Source of the DNA: Hyphomicrobiales bacterium
GTDB taxonomy: Bacteria; Pseudomonadota; Alphaproteobacteria; Rhizobiales; Rhizobiaceae
DNA length: 64,000 nucleotides
Assembly: GCA_002709005.1 (NCBI GenBank)
Contig: PAPH01000017.1
Coordinates: 1-64,000 of the forward strand
Reading direction: 5' to 3'
Shown here: piece after piece, positions 18,980-28,308 of the stretch
Position numbering within the stretch: the first letter of the stretch is position 1
How the letters are laid out: the number at the start of each line of letters is the position of its first letter
Made by a program: the position numbers and the translations under genes
Notes under the pieces: generated by a model
What the model saw: only the letters and a program-made list of their open reading frames with translations
What the model was told of the DNA's origin: nothing
The model's database searches: none

Positions 18980-20822
18980 CCTTGGGCTCCTGTTCGTCGT
19001 CTTCAGGTCCGGGCAGGTCGGGCGAAAGGCGCGGCGGGTAAGCCAGCATCCTGTCGTGGACCACGTCTCCGGTGCATATTCCCTCGCCCTGGGCGGGCAG
19101 TTCGATGGTGATGCGGGTGCCTTCCCCGACGCGGCTTGCGATGGAGAAATGTCCGCCGTGCAGGGCAACCAGGCCCTTGACCAGCGACAGGCCCAGGCCC
19201 GTCCCCTCATAGTTGCGCGACAGCGAATTCTGACCCTGCACGAAAGGCTCGCCGATGCGGGCCAACTGGTCTTCCGGAATGCCGATGCCGGTATCGGAAA
19301 CCACGAGGCGCAGCATCTCGCCCGAGCGCTCGACGTCCGTGGTGACCACGCCGCCCGGCTCTGTGAACTTGATGGCGTTGCCCACCAGATTGATCAGCAT
19401 CTGCTGTACGGCGCGGCGGTCGGCAACGATCTCGCCGGCTTCGCGCGCCACCCGCCGGGTCAGGGTCACGCTCTTTTCCTCTGCCTGCAGGCCGAGCATC
19501 GCCGTGCAGTTCTCCACCACTTCGGAGACGGGAAAATGTTCGGCGACGAGTTCGTAGCGACCCGCCTCGATCTTCGACATGTCGAGCATGGTGTTGACCA
19601 ACGACAGGAGATGGTGCCCCGAGCGATGGATCAGCCCGACATATTCGCGCTGACGCTCGTCAGGGAACTTGCCGAAATATTCGCGCGCCAGAATGTCGGA
19701 GAAACCGATGATGGCGTTAAGCGGCGTGCGCAATTCGTGGCTGACGGCAGCAAGGAAACGGCTCTTGGCTTCGTTGGCGTTTTCCGCCTGCTCCAGCGCA
19801 TCGGCGACACGGGTGCGGTTTTCCACCAGTTCGGAGACGTCGCGGCTCTGCACCACGGCGCCGAGAAAACCGCCCTCCTCCGCGCATTCGGCCATCAGGT
19901 CGACGGCCACATGGGCGAACTGTCCCTCGCCTGCGCCCGTGCCTGTACCGCGGCGCTCCATCCTCAGTTCCACGCGGCGGCGCGGCTCGCCACGCCGCAG
20001 CGCGTCGAAAGCGTCGAGGAATGCGATGCGGTCGCTGACGTGGATGCGCGCCAGAAAGCCGCCCCCGGCGGGATCGCCCATCCAGCTCATGAAGGCGGCC
20101 TTGTCGGCTCCGCTGGAGCGAATGACATGTCCGTTGCGATCGTGCAGCGTAACGAGACCCGGCAGCCGGTCGAAGATATCGCTCGGATCGAAGGTCGGGG
20201 CCTGCGGTTCCTCAACCGCGACCGGTTCCGCGGCTTCCACTACCGGGGCAATCGAGAACAGAAGTGCCCGGGCGGCGCAATAGCCGAAAAGGAAGATGAC
20301 GGTTGCCACCATGGCATTGGGCGGCACCTCGGAAGCGAGAGCAGCAATCGATCCCGCCGCGCCAGCCAGCCCGACCAGCACGGAGGCGCCGAGGCCGGCG
20401 ATGCAGCTCGTGACGGTCGCACGGGCGAAAGCCGATTCGAGCGGCAAAAGGGCTGCGAGAAGAATAAAGGGAGAAGCCAGGCCACCGGTCGAGAACACCA
20501 GCCCGCCGAGCGCCACCGCCGAAGCTGCGAGCGCGGTCAGGCGACCCGCGCGCAGCGAGCCGGTGGCCGCCAGTAGTCCGGATGCGGCAAGTGGGACGGA
20601 AGCTGCGAACAGGCCGCCGGCAATCGCCAGCGGCAGATCGAGGCTCACCGACAGAAGCGGAGCGGCGGCGGCGAGCAGAACGAGGCCCGCGCCCAGCCAG
20701 TCGACGATCTGGCGCAGCGCCTCGTCCCGCTCAGCACCGGACAGCTTGCTGCCGGCGAGCCAGCCATCGGCCGCCTCAACCAGCAGGTCTTCCAGTTTTC
20801 CGGTGAAATTCGCCTTCCGCAT
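18954..20822 (-). CDS. Membrane PAS sensor histidine kinase (DivJ/PdhS-like)
   Basis: H-box FLAAVSHELRTPLNAIIGFSDIL; N-box INLVGNAIKFTEPGG; G-boxes DTGIGIPEDQL, GTGLGLSLVKGLV; multiple TM segments. Confidence 0.9.
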   Translation of the reverse strand: MRKANFTGKLEDLLVEAADGWLAGSKLSGAERDEALRQIVDWLGAGLVLLAAAAPLLSVSLDLPLAIAGGLFAASVPLAASGLLAATGSLRAGRLTALAASAVALGGLVFSTGGLASPFILLAALLPLESAFARATVTSCIAGLGASVLVGLAGAAGSIAALASEVPPNAMVATVIFLFGYCAARALLFSIAPVVEAAEPVAVEEPQAPTFDPSDIFDRLPGLVTLHDRNGHVIRSSGADKAAFMSWMGDPAGGGFLARIHVSDRIAFLDAFDALRRGEPRRRVELRMERRGTGTGAGEGQFAHVAVDLMAECAEEGGFLGAVVQSRDVSELVENRTRVADALEQAENANEAKSRFLAAVSHELRTPLNAIIGFSDILAREYFGKFPDERQREYVGLIHRSGHHLLSLVNTMLDMSKIEAGRYELVAEHFPVSEVVENCTAMLGLQAEEKSVTLTRRVAREAGEIVADRRAVQQMLINLVGNAIKFTEPGGVVTTDVERSGEMLRLVVSDTGIGIPEDQLARIGEPFVQGQNSLSRNYEGTGLGLSLVKGLVALHGGHFSIASRVGEGTRITIELPAQGEGICTGDVVHDRMLAYPPRLSPDLPGPEDDEQEPKDDATARIA

Positions 20823-21267
20823 TCCTGCCGATTCCGTACACGCCGCAGTTTCTTGTTAGCTGGCACAACACTGCCAAACCCGACTTAAGGAATGGATAAG
20901 GCTGGATACGGAAAACGCCCGGAAGAAAGAGTGAACGGCTGGTTTTCCCCCTCAAACAAGCGGACTTTGGCAAATATGGTTAACAGCAGGTTCTGCCGCG
21001 CAGGGAACTACGGCGTTTTCGTTGCATTTCCGCACACTTGAGCATACCTGCCGCCCAAAAAAAGTCCCGAAATGACACCCGTACCGGCCCCGTAATGGCG
21101 CATTCGCGGCGTTCGCTAAAATTTTAGATAAATTGCCACGCGCAACACAAACCCGTTTTGGGACATTCCCCCCATGATCGCTCGTGCCTTCGGATGCGAC
21201 CCCGGCCGCAAGCTGGATCAAAAACAGGTCGCCCAGGGCGGGGACAGGGACAGAAAGACACGGGACC

Positions 21268-21738
21268 ATGTGGTTTTTGATCAAGACGACCTTCTGGGGA
21301 ATGCTGGCGCTGGCGGCCTTGCCGTTCTTCGTAAAGGCCAACATAGAACCCAGCGCCGAACCGCAGCAGGAGCAGGCGCAGATCGGGGTAACCGAAAGCC
21401 TCGGGGCGGCCTTTTCCGCGCTCGACGACATCCGCCGGATCTGCAGCCGTCAGCCCGACGTGTGCACAAAGGGCGGCGAGGCTCTGCATGCACTCGGCCT
21501 TCGCGCCCGTGACGGCGCGCTGATCGCCTACCGGCTGATCGACGACAAGCTGTCGGACGAAGAGAAGGACGCGCTCGCTCCGGTGGCCGCCGAGCTCGCC
21601 AGGGCCGGCATCGACGAACAGGACGTTGCGGACATCATCACCGGCTCGCTACCGGACCATACCGTCTCCCGGATCACCAAGGCGGACTTCACTGTGCCGG
21701 ATCCGGCCACTGTCCCGGTGCCAACCTTCATTCGCTGA
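21268..21738 (+). CDS. DUF5330 family protein
   Basis: MWFLIKTTFWGMLALAALPFF...SALDDIRRICSRQPDVCTKGGEAL. Confidence 0.75.
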   Translation: MWFLIKTTFWGMLALAALPFFVKANIEPSAEPQQEQAQIGVTESLGAAFSALDDIRRICSRQPDVCTKGGEALHALGLRARDGALIAYRLIDDKLSDEEKDALAPVAAELARAGIDEQDVADIITGSLPDHTVSRITKADFTVPDPATVPVPTFIR

Positions 21739-21758
21739 ACTGTCGCATATCCGCTTTC

Positions 21759-21785
21759 AACCGGCCCTCGTGGCCGGTTTTTTCT
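21759..21785 (+). terminator. Intrinsic terminator
   Basis: AACCGGCC-ctcgt-GGCCGGTT followed by TTTTTC. Confidence 0.85.
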
Positions 21786-21856
21786 TCTCCCGCCCCTTCC
21801 TGCGGGTGGCAATGGCTGAATCATCGTTTATATCCGGGGCAGATACGGAGCATCCG

Positions 21857-22276
21857 ATGACAGATATCCAGACGATCCGGGACGATTTCGCCTTCCTCGA
21901 CGATTGGGAAGACCGCTACCGCTATGTCATCGAACTCGGCAAGGCGATGCCGGATCTGCCGGAGGAATTCCGGACCGACACCAACAAGGTGCGCGGCTGC
22001 GCCAGCCAGGTGTGGCTCGTCACCCGGACCGAGGGCAACCCGGACGACCCGGGGATGACGTTCCGCGGTGATTCCGACGCCCATATCGTGCGCGGCCTGG
22101 TGGCGATCCTGCTTGCCGCCACCTCGGGCCGCAAGGCCTCCGATCTCGCCGACCTCGATGCCGGTCTCCTCCTCGACGAACTGGGGCTCGGCGAGCATCT
22201 CACGGCGCAGCGCGCCAACGGACTGCGTTCGATGGTCGAGCGCATCAAGGCGGAAGCGGCACGCGCCACCGCCTGA
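21857..22276 (+). CDS. sufE: SufE family Fe-S assembly protein
   Basis: DWEDRYRYVIELGKAMPDLPEEFRTDTNKVRGCASQVWLV. Confidence 0.93.
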   Translation: MTDIQTIRDDFAFLDDWEDRYRYVIELGKAMPDLPEEFRTDTNKVRGCASQVWLVTRTEGNPDDPGMTFRGDSDAHIVRGLVAILLAATSGRKASDLADLDAGLLLDELGLGEHLTAQRANGLRSMVERIKAEAARATA

Positions 22277-22289
22277 TCGTCGATCCGGC

Positions 22290-23105
22290 CTACTTCTGGT
22301 GGGTGTCGAGGTCGACAGCGATGTCCGGCCTGTGGCCGTCCGCTCCCCACTTTCTCGTACGCCGTCTGCCGGGGTCGTCGGGCGCGTAGTGGCGCGCCAG
22401 CATCTCCAGTCCCGCCCGCAGCAGCAGCTTCGCCGAACGCTGCGGCCATTGCCTTTCGCGCTCAACCAGTTCGAGCCCCTTGAGATGACAGCAGACGTCG
22501 ATCAGCAGCCCGGCGATCTCCGGCCCTGTGGCCTCCACCGCCCGCTCGACCCTGATCCGCGCCGACAGCGCGGCTTCGGTGAGTTCGGCCATTCCGCCGC
22601 CGCGCGCAGCATTTCCGCGGCTTGTGACCGGCTCGAGCCGCGCGCCCATGGAGGGCATATACTGTCCGCGCGTGTAGTCGGCTCGCAGCCGGTCGCCTGC
22701 GGCGACGAGTATCGGCGGAAACCACGGCTCACCGTTTTTCTGCTTCAGGCGCGACAGCACGCCTAGCGGCGATTCGGCGTGGTTGACCGCCATCGCTCCA
22801 CCGTCCGGCGAGGAGACCACGGCAATGTCACGGTGCTGGGCGGCAAAGTCCGCCTCGCCGGCAGCCAGCCGCCTGAGAGCCGCCCGACCGGCATCCGTCA
22901 GCCGGACGCGTCCGCCGCTTCGGCCCGCGATCCCGCGGCGCTCGAGTTCGAGCAGGACTTCGGAAGAAACGCGTGTGCGGCCACCATCCCGTCGGCCGAG
23001 ATGCACCACGTCCGCCTCGCCCGGCAGAACCTCGCATCCTTCGTTGCCTGACGCAGACAGCAGCCGGATCAGGTTCGCCGAGGCCTTGTCAGCTCCGCGC
23101 GCCAT
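22290..23105 (-). CDS. DUF6456 domain protein
   Basis: ATG at 23105 (MARGADKASANLIRLLS); VNHAESPLGVLSRLK...YTRGQYMPSMGARLEPVTSR. Confidence 0.7.
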   Translation of the reverse strand: MARGADKASANLIRLLSASGNEGCEVLPGEADVVHLGRRDGGRTRVSSEVLLELERRGIAGRSGGRVRLTDAGRAALRRLAAGEADFAAQHRDIAVVSSPDGGAMAVNHAESPLGVLSRLKQKNGEPWFPPILVAAGDRLRADYTRGQYMPSMGARLEPVTSRGNAARGGGMAELTEAALSARIRVERAVEATGPEIAGLLIDVCCHLKGLELVERERQWPQRSAKLLLRAGLEMLARHYAPDDPGRRRTRKWGADGHRPDIAVDLDTHQK

Positions 23106-23520
23106 GATCGTCCCCCTCGCCGGCACCGAAAACCGCGCGGACACATCCTTCGCACCGATCGATGAACACGTCATAGGCGGCCATGTCGCGCCGGTCCTCG
23201 ACGGCCGCGCAGCCATGAATGACAGTGGACCGGTCGCGCCCCACCGCTTGGGCGATATGCTGGTAGCGCATCGAGAGCACGACCCGGCACAGATACATGG
23301 TGATCTGACGGATATGGCAGTCCGGCCGCCGCTCGCGGGTTCCCCGCGGAAGCACCCCCTGGCAGCCAAGCGCGAAGAGTTCGCCCACCAGCCTTTCGAC
23401 GATTTGAACCCGGCTGTATGCCTCCGCAGGCGCCCGCGTTGCCGGCAGACCGTCATCGGCCGGGAAGCGCGCACGCTTGCGCGATGTCCTGTTTGCATGA
23501 ATGCCTTCCGCTGATCTCAT
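23089..23520 (-). CDS. DnaA domain-IV-like HTH protein
   Basis: IRQITMYLCRVVLSMRYQHIAQAVGRDRSTVIHGCAAVED resembles the DnaA C-terminal signature; no AAA+ domain. Confidence 0.8.
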   Translation of the reverse strand: MRSAEGIHANRTSRKRARFPADDGLPATRAPAEAYSRVQIVERLVGELFALGCQGVLPRGTRERRPDCHIRQITMYLCRVVLSMRYQHIAQAVGRDRSTVIHGCAAVEDRRDMAAYDVFIDRCEGCVRAVFGAGEGDDHGARS

Positions 23521-23698
23521 CTGCCATCTCCTTTGTAGGAATATATTCTTACTACATAAGCAGAAAGCAGGGACGCGCAGCCAGCGGCTGCACACAATCC
23601 TGCGTTGTTTTTGCTAGATTTATTGCCAGAAACAACGAAATCCGGAGGAATTTCTTCCTCCTTTTCCTGCGCCTTGGAGGCGCGCTCGGCGCAAAAGC

Positions 23699-23730
23699 AA
23701 AAGGCCCCGGGTCACCCCGAGGCCTTTTTC
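23699..23730. terminator. Bidirectional terminator-like hairpin
   Basis: aaaggccccgggtcaccccgaggccttttt, A-tract and T-tract on either side. Confidence 0.7.
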
Positions 23731-23856
23731 ATACCGCCGTGGAGCAATTTCGATTTTGACGGAATCGGCAAAATCGAAATGCCTAAATGACTTCGATAGC
23801 CTGTCGAAACTATCCGTTTCCACCTCACGGTGAACGGTCTAGTCCGGGCGGACGGC

Positions 23857-24294
23857 TCAGGCCGCCTTGGACTTGCCGCGACGGCGCTTCTGGCCGAGGC
23901 CCATTTCCTTGGCCAGGCGCGAACGCGCTTCGGCGTAGGCGGGCGCGACCATCGGGTAGTCGACCGGCAGATCCCACTTCTCGCGGTACTGTTCCGGCGT
24001 CAGACCATAATGGGTCATCAGGTGACGCTTGAGTGACTTGAACTTCTGACCGTCTTCGAGGCAGATGATGAAGTCATTCTGAACCGAACGGCGCACGGGA
24101 ACAGCCGGCTTCGGCTTTTCTGCTTCTTCAACCTTGTCGCCGACGGCAACACCGCCGAGCGCATTGTGCACGTTGTTGATCAGCGCGGGAAGGTCCGCTG
24201 CAACCACGGCATTGTTGCTCACATAGGCAGCCACGATGTCGGCGGTCAATTCGATGAGAAGGGTCTTGCCTTCTTCCTGGATAGGTTCGCTCAT
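23857..24294 (-). CDS. mucR: MucR/Ros family transcriptional regulator
   Basis: 145 aa, [63 protein letters not shown]. Confidence 0.95.
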   Translation of the reverse strand: MSEPIQEEGKTLLIELTADIVAAYVSNNAVVAADLPALINNVHNALGGVAVGDKVEEAEKPKPAVPVRRSVQNDFIICLEDGQKFKSLKRHLMTHYGLTPEQYREKWDLPVDYPMVAPAYAEARSRLAKEMGLGQKRRRGKSKAA

Positions 24295-24708
24295 TTCTTG
24301 ATCCTTATTACGTCAGGCGTGCGATACAAATTCGCGGAACAACCAGCGCTCTCACGAACTTGCCCGGATCAATTCCAAGCCCCCACCCCAAGCTGGAATT
24401 GATTCACGCTGCTTAATACTATGTCTTCTTGGAAACACAAGAAAAATACAGTGCGTGTGAACATTTTAAATACACGCTCCACAAAAGCCGTCAAAACATT
24501 GCTGGATCAGTTTATTTTTCGTTAATTCTAAACCGTAAATTGCAAAAGCGACGTGAAAACACTTCACGAAAACCCGAGGGGTGCTCATATTTTGCCAGTA
24601 AAATTGAATGGCTATAAGATTTCGCAGCAACAATATGGGAATCAGAGCCCCGGATTCATTTTAGCAATACATGAAATTTAAAATGCAACCGGGAGCGTTT
24701 CGCCCGCT

Positions 24709-25059
24709 TCAACGGGGATTTTCGGTATCCTGCCCCGCCATCTCGTCGCGCACGGCACTGGGGCCGAGCCTGTAGCCGACGGCATAGGCGGCCTTGGCAA
24801 GCAAATGCGCCGAAATAGGCGCGGTCAGCAGGAAGAAAACAACCCCTGCCAACGCGCGGGCAAATACGCCGGAATCCGCTGCATGGACTGCGAGGGCGAT
24901 CAGCATAAGTCCTGAGCCCATCGTCCCGGCCTTGGAAGCGGCATGCATGCGGCTGTAGAGGTCGGGCAGACGCAAGAGGCCGATCGATGCCACGAGCGCG
25001 AAGAACGCGCCGATCAGCACAAACGCGGCGGAGAGTAGCGTGATGAAGTCGTCTATCAT
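24709..25059 (-). CDS. mnhG: Monovalent cation/H+ antiporter subunit G
   Basis: 116 aa, [37 protein letters not shown]. Confidence 0.93.
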   Translation of the reverse strand: MIDDFITLLSAAFVLIGAFFALVASIGLLRLPDLYSRMHAASKAGTMGSGLMLIALAVHAADSGVFARALAGVVFFLLTAPISAHLLAKAAYAVGYRLGPSAVRDEMAGQDTENPR

Positions 25060-25454
25060 CGGCTCAACCTCTTTTCCCGCTTGAGCGCCTTTGCAACGCG
25101 TTTTTCCTCGTCCCTCGACTTTTTGCGCGCGGCTTCAGCGGCCGTCTTCGCCTCGCGCAGGAGTTCGTCCTCAGTCTTGCCCCGCGAGAGCACGAAGCGC
25201 GCGAAGGCCACCGTCGCAAGGAAACCGACCAGTCCCAGCGCGATGGCGATGTCAATATAGAGAATATAGCCGGTCTTGATGCCGATGACGGCGATGAAAC
25301 CGATTGCGGCCGCCACGAGCATGTCGAGACCAAGAATCCGGTCTGGCAGCGTCGGCCCGCGGACGATGCGAATGATGGTCAGAATGAAGCTGATACTGAG
25401 GATCACCAGCGCGATGTTGACCGCATAGTCGAGAATGGTTTCGGCGAAGCTCAT
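25056..25454 (-). CDS. mnhF: Cation/H+ antiporter subunit F
   Basis: [31 protein letters not shown]. Confidence 0.92.
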   Translation of the reverse strand: MSFAETILDYAVNIALVILSISFILTIIRIVRGPTLPDRILGLDMLVAAAIGFIAVIGIKTGYILYIDIAIALGLVGFLATVAFARFVLSRGKTEDELLREAKTAAEAARKKSRDEEKRVAKALKREKRLSR

Positions 25455-25924
25455 CGGAACGCCTCCATGATCTTGCGCTCGAATCCTTCGGCGATGTCAC
25501 GGCGCGTCTGTTCCGGGTTGGAAGCGTCAATCGCGTGCACGTAAAGCGTCCGCCTGTCACTGGAAACGTCCACCGAGAGCGTGCCCGGCGTCAGCGTGAT
25601 GAGATTGGCCAGAAGCGTGATCTCGAAATCGCGGTCCACCTTGAGCGGATAGGCGAAGATACCGGGCTTGAGATCCATCCTCGGCGAGAGCACCAGTGTG
25701 GCCACCCGCCAGGCCGAGAGGATCAGCTCGTAGATGAACAGCAGGAAGAGCGAGATCACCCGGCGGGCGCGGGAGAAATAGCCGACCGAGCCCACCTGCT
25801 CGCGGATCAGCGACAGCGTGCCCATGGCGAGCACGAAGCCGAAGGCAAGATTGAGGAAGGTGAACGAACCCGTGACCGCAGCCCAGGCGAGCGCGAGCAG
25901 AACATTGACCAGGAACAGGCTCAT
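25451..25924 (-). CDS. mnhE: Cation/H+ antiporter subunit E
   Basis: Start [45 protein letters not shown]. Confidence 0.92.
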   Translation of the reverse strand: MSLFLVNVLLALAWAAVTGSFTFLNLAFGFVLAMGTLSLIREQVGSVGYFSRARRVISLFLLFIYELILSAWRVATLVLSPRMDLKPGIFAYPLKVDRDFEITLLANLITLTPGTLSVDVSSDRRTLYVHAIDASNPEQTRRDIAEGFERKIMEAFR

Positions 25925-27489
25925 TGCGGCACCTCCCCGGGAAAGACCGACAGCACGTAGGACGAGGTATCTATCAGCCCGCGCGCGGCATCCTGCGATA
26001 TCGCGATCAGCGGCTCCGGCCAAAGTCCGAAGACGACCGTCAGAACCGTCAGCATACCGAGGCCTATCACCGAAGTCGCGGGAACGCTCCGGTCGGCCGG
26101 CGCGGCCTCCGCACCTTCGGCCCGCGGCTTCCAGTAGGCAAGCGCCCAAATGCGGCCCACCGTGATCGTGGTCAGGAACCCCGTCACGAGGATCGTAGCC
26201 GCCAGCCACCACTCGCCCACATCGAGCGACGCCTTGACCAGCATGACCTTCGGCCACAGTCCTGAAAAGGGCGGAAGCCCGGTCATCGAGAGAAACAGCG
26301 CCAGCGTTGTAAAGGCGAGGATCGCGTGCGAGGCGTAGATTCCGCCCGAGCGCGACAGAAGGAAGCTGCCCGAGAGCCGACCGCCGATGCCGGCGGCGAA
26401 ATAGATCGCCGTCATCACGACCATCGAATGGGCGGCATAGAAAATGGCGCCGGCCAGCCCGCTCGGGCTGCCGAGCGCGATCCCGGCGAGCATCATGCCG
26501 ATGCCGGAGATGACAAGGAAACCCACCGACCGGCGGATGTCGTTCTGTGCCAGCGCGCCGAGCACGCCGAACAACATCGTGCCGGCGGCAAGAACCGCGA
26601 TCACCCAGCCCAGCTCCGTCCGCTCGACCGGGAACAGCATGACGAGCACGCGCAAAAGCGCGTAGATGCCGATCTTGGTCAAGAGGCCGCCAAAGAGACC
26701 CGAAACCACCAGTTTCGGCGTATGGTAGGAGGCGGGCAGCCAGAAATTGACGGGGAACGCCGCCGCTTTCATAGCAAAAGCCAGGAGGTAGAGGCAGACC
26801 AGCGTCATCAAGGGCGCGGTCTCACGCAACTCCGGCGCCTTGACCAGGATATCGGCCATGTTGAGCGTGCCGAACAGACCGTAGAGATAGCCGGTGGCCA
26901 CCAGGAACAGCGTCGTGCCGACGAGATTGAGGAAGGCGTATTTGGTCGCGCCGTCGATCTGCTCGCGCTCCGAACCGAGCACCAGAAGGCCGAATGAGGA
27001 GATCAGCAGCACTTCGAACCAGACATAGAGGTTGAATATGTCGCCGGTCAGGAAGGCCCCCGACACGCCGGCCATCAACAACAGGAGAAACGGATAGAAG
27101 CCGTAGCGGCGTCCGGTGGAATCGACGTCGTCGCGGCCGAAAATGCCGGCGGCCAGCGCCACCAGCCCCGAGGTCATGGTGAAGAAGGCGCCGAGGAGGT
27201 CGACGGTGAACGCGATGCCGAACGGCGGCAGCCAGCGGCCCATCACCATGGTGAAAGGCCCCTCGTTCGCTACCCGCCAGAAAAGCGCGGCATCGAGCAG
27301 GCAGAGAACCATCAGCGCGAAAACCCCGATCCTGGCCTGCACCTCGGTGCGCTTGCGCAGCATCAGCAGCACCGCGCCGGCCAGGATGCACCACGCGACG
27401 GGCATCACCACCAGCCAGTCGGCAAGCGGCGTCGGGTCCACATTCATGGCCTGGCTGAGATCGACGTGTGCGGTTGATGAGGCGGCCAT
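25921..27489 (-). CDS. mnhD: Cation/H+ antiporter subunit D
   Basis: Proton_antipo_M pattern; FPVNFWLPASYHTPKLVVSGLFGGLLTKIGIYALLRV. Confidence 0.93.
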   Translation of the reverse strand: MAASSTAHVDLSQAMNVDPTPLADWLVVMPVAWCILAGAVLLMLRKRTEVQARIGVFALMVLCLLDAALFWRVANEGPFTMVMGRWLPPFGIAFTVDLLGAFFTMTSGLVALAAGIFGRDDVDSTGRRYGFYPFLLLLMAGVSGAFLTGDIFNLYVWFEVLLISSFGLLVLGSEREQIDGATKYAFLNLVGTTLFLVATGYLYGLFGTLNMADILVKAPELRETAPLMTLVCLYLLAFAMKAAAFPVNFWLPASYHTPKLVVSGLFGGLLTKIGIYALLRVLVMLFPVERTELGWVIAVLAAGTMLFGVLGALAQNDIRRSVGFLVISGIGMMLAGIALGSPSGLAGAIFYAAHSMVVMTAIYFAAGIGGRLSGSFLLSRSGGIYASHAILAFTTLALFLSMTGLPPFSGLWPKVMLVKASLDVGEWWLAATILVTGFLTTITVGRIWALAYWKPRAEGAEAAPADRSVPATSVIGLGMLTVLTVVFGLWPEPLIAISQDAARGLIDTSSYVLSVFPGEVPQ

Positions 27490-27508
27490 CTGGTCGCGGG
27501 TCTCCTGG

Positions 27509-27886
27509 TTAATAGCCCAGCGGCGGGGCTTCCTCGTCCACCGGCTCGGCGACACGCATTTCGTCGGTGTCGTCGGTCTCGAGTTCCTGGAAGGCGCGGT
27601 AGCCGAGAACGAGAAGGAAAGCGAAGAACGAGAATGAAATGACGATCGCCGTCAGGATGAGGGCCTGCGGCAGCGGATTGGCAGCGGCCTGTTGCAGCGT
27701 GGCTTCGTCGACCGGGATCACCGGCGGCACCTCGCGCAGCAGCCGTCCGTTGGTGAAGATAAGCAGATTGACCGCGTTGCCGAGGATTGCCACACCCATC
27801 AGCACGCGGATGATGTGCTTGGACAGGAACAGGTAGATCGAAACGGCGAACAGCGCGCCGACGAGGAGTGCGAAGAGCGGTTCCAT
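27509..27886 (-). CDS. mnhC: Cation/H+ antiporter subunit C
   Basis: [48 protein letters not shown]. Confidence 0.93.
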   Translation of the reverse strand: MEPLFALLVGALFAVSIYLFLSKHIIRVLMGVAILGNAVNLLIFTNGRLLREVPPVIPVDEATLQQAAANPLPQALILTAIVISFSFFAFLLVLGYRAFQELETDDTDEMRVAEPVDEEAPPLGY

Positions 27887-28308
27887 CAGTCGCGATCCCT
27901 TTCCTCGAGTGCGAGCGCGATCGAGGTGATCGCGCCCACGACGACGAAATAGACGCCGATATCGAAAATCAGCACGCTCGACAGGTCGAGCTCGACACCG
28001 AAGAAGTAGAGCTTCATCCAGTTGCCGGTCATGAACGGTACGGACAACGGCAGGGAGATCATCCCGGCGATCGCGGAAAGAAAGAGACCGAAGGCCGAAA
28101 TCGCCATCGGGTGGAAATAGATGGCCCGCCTCACCGGGGCAACGCCGCAGGCAATGCCGTAGATGGCGAAAGCGGAAGCCGCGATCAGCCCGCCGATGAA
28201 ACCGCCGCCGGGCTCGTTGTGGCCGCGCAAGAGCACGAAAATCGAGAACAGCACCATCAGGCTGGTGAGATAGGGAGCGACCGTGCGAAAGATGACCGTG
28301 CGCATCAC
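27886..28308 (-). CDS. mnhB: Cation/H+ antiporter subunit B
   Basis: [35 protein letters not shown]. Confidence 0.92.
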   Translation of the reverse strand: MMRTVIFRTVAPYLTSLMVLFSIFVLLRGHNEPGGGFIGGLIAASAFAIYGIACGVAPVRRAIYFHPMAISAFGLFLSAIAGMISLPLSVPFMTGNWMKLYFFGVELDLSSVLIFDIGVYFVVVGAITSIALALEERDRD

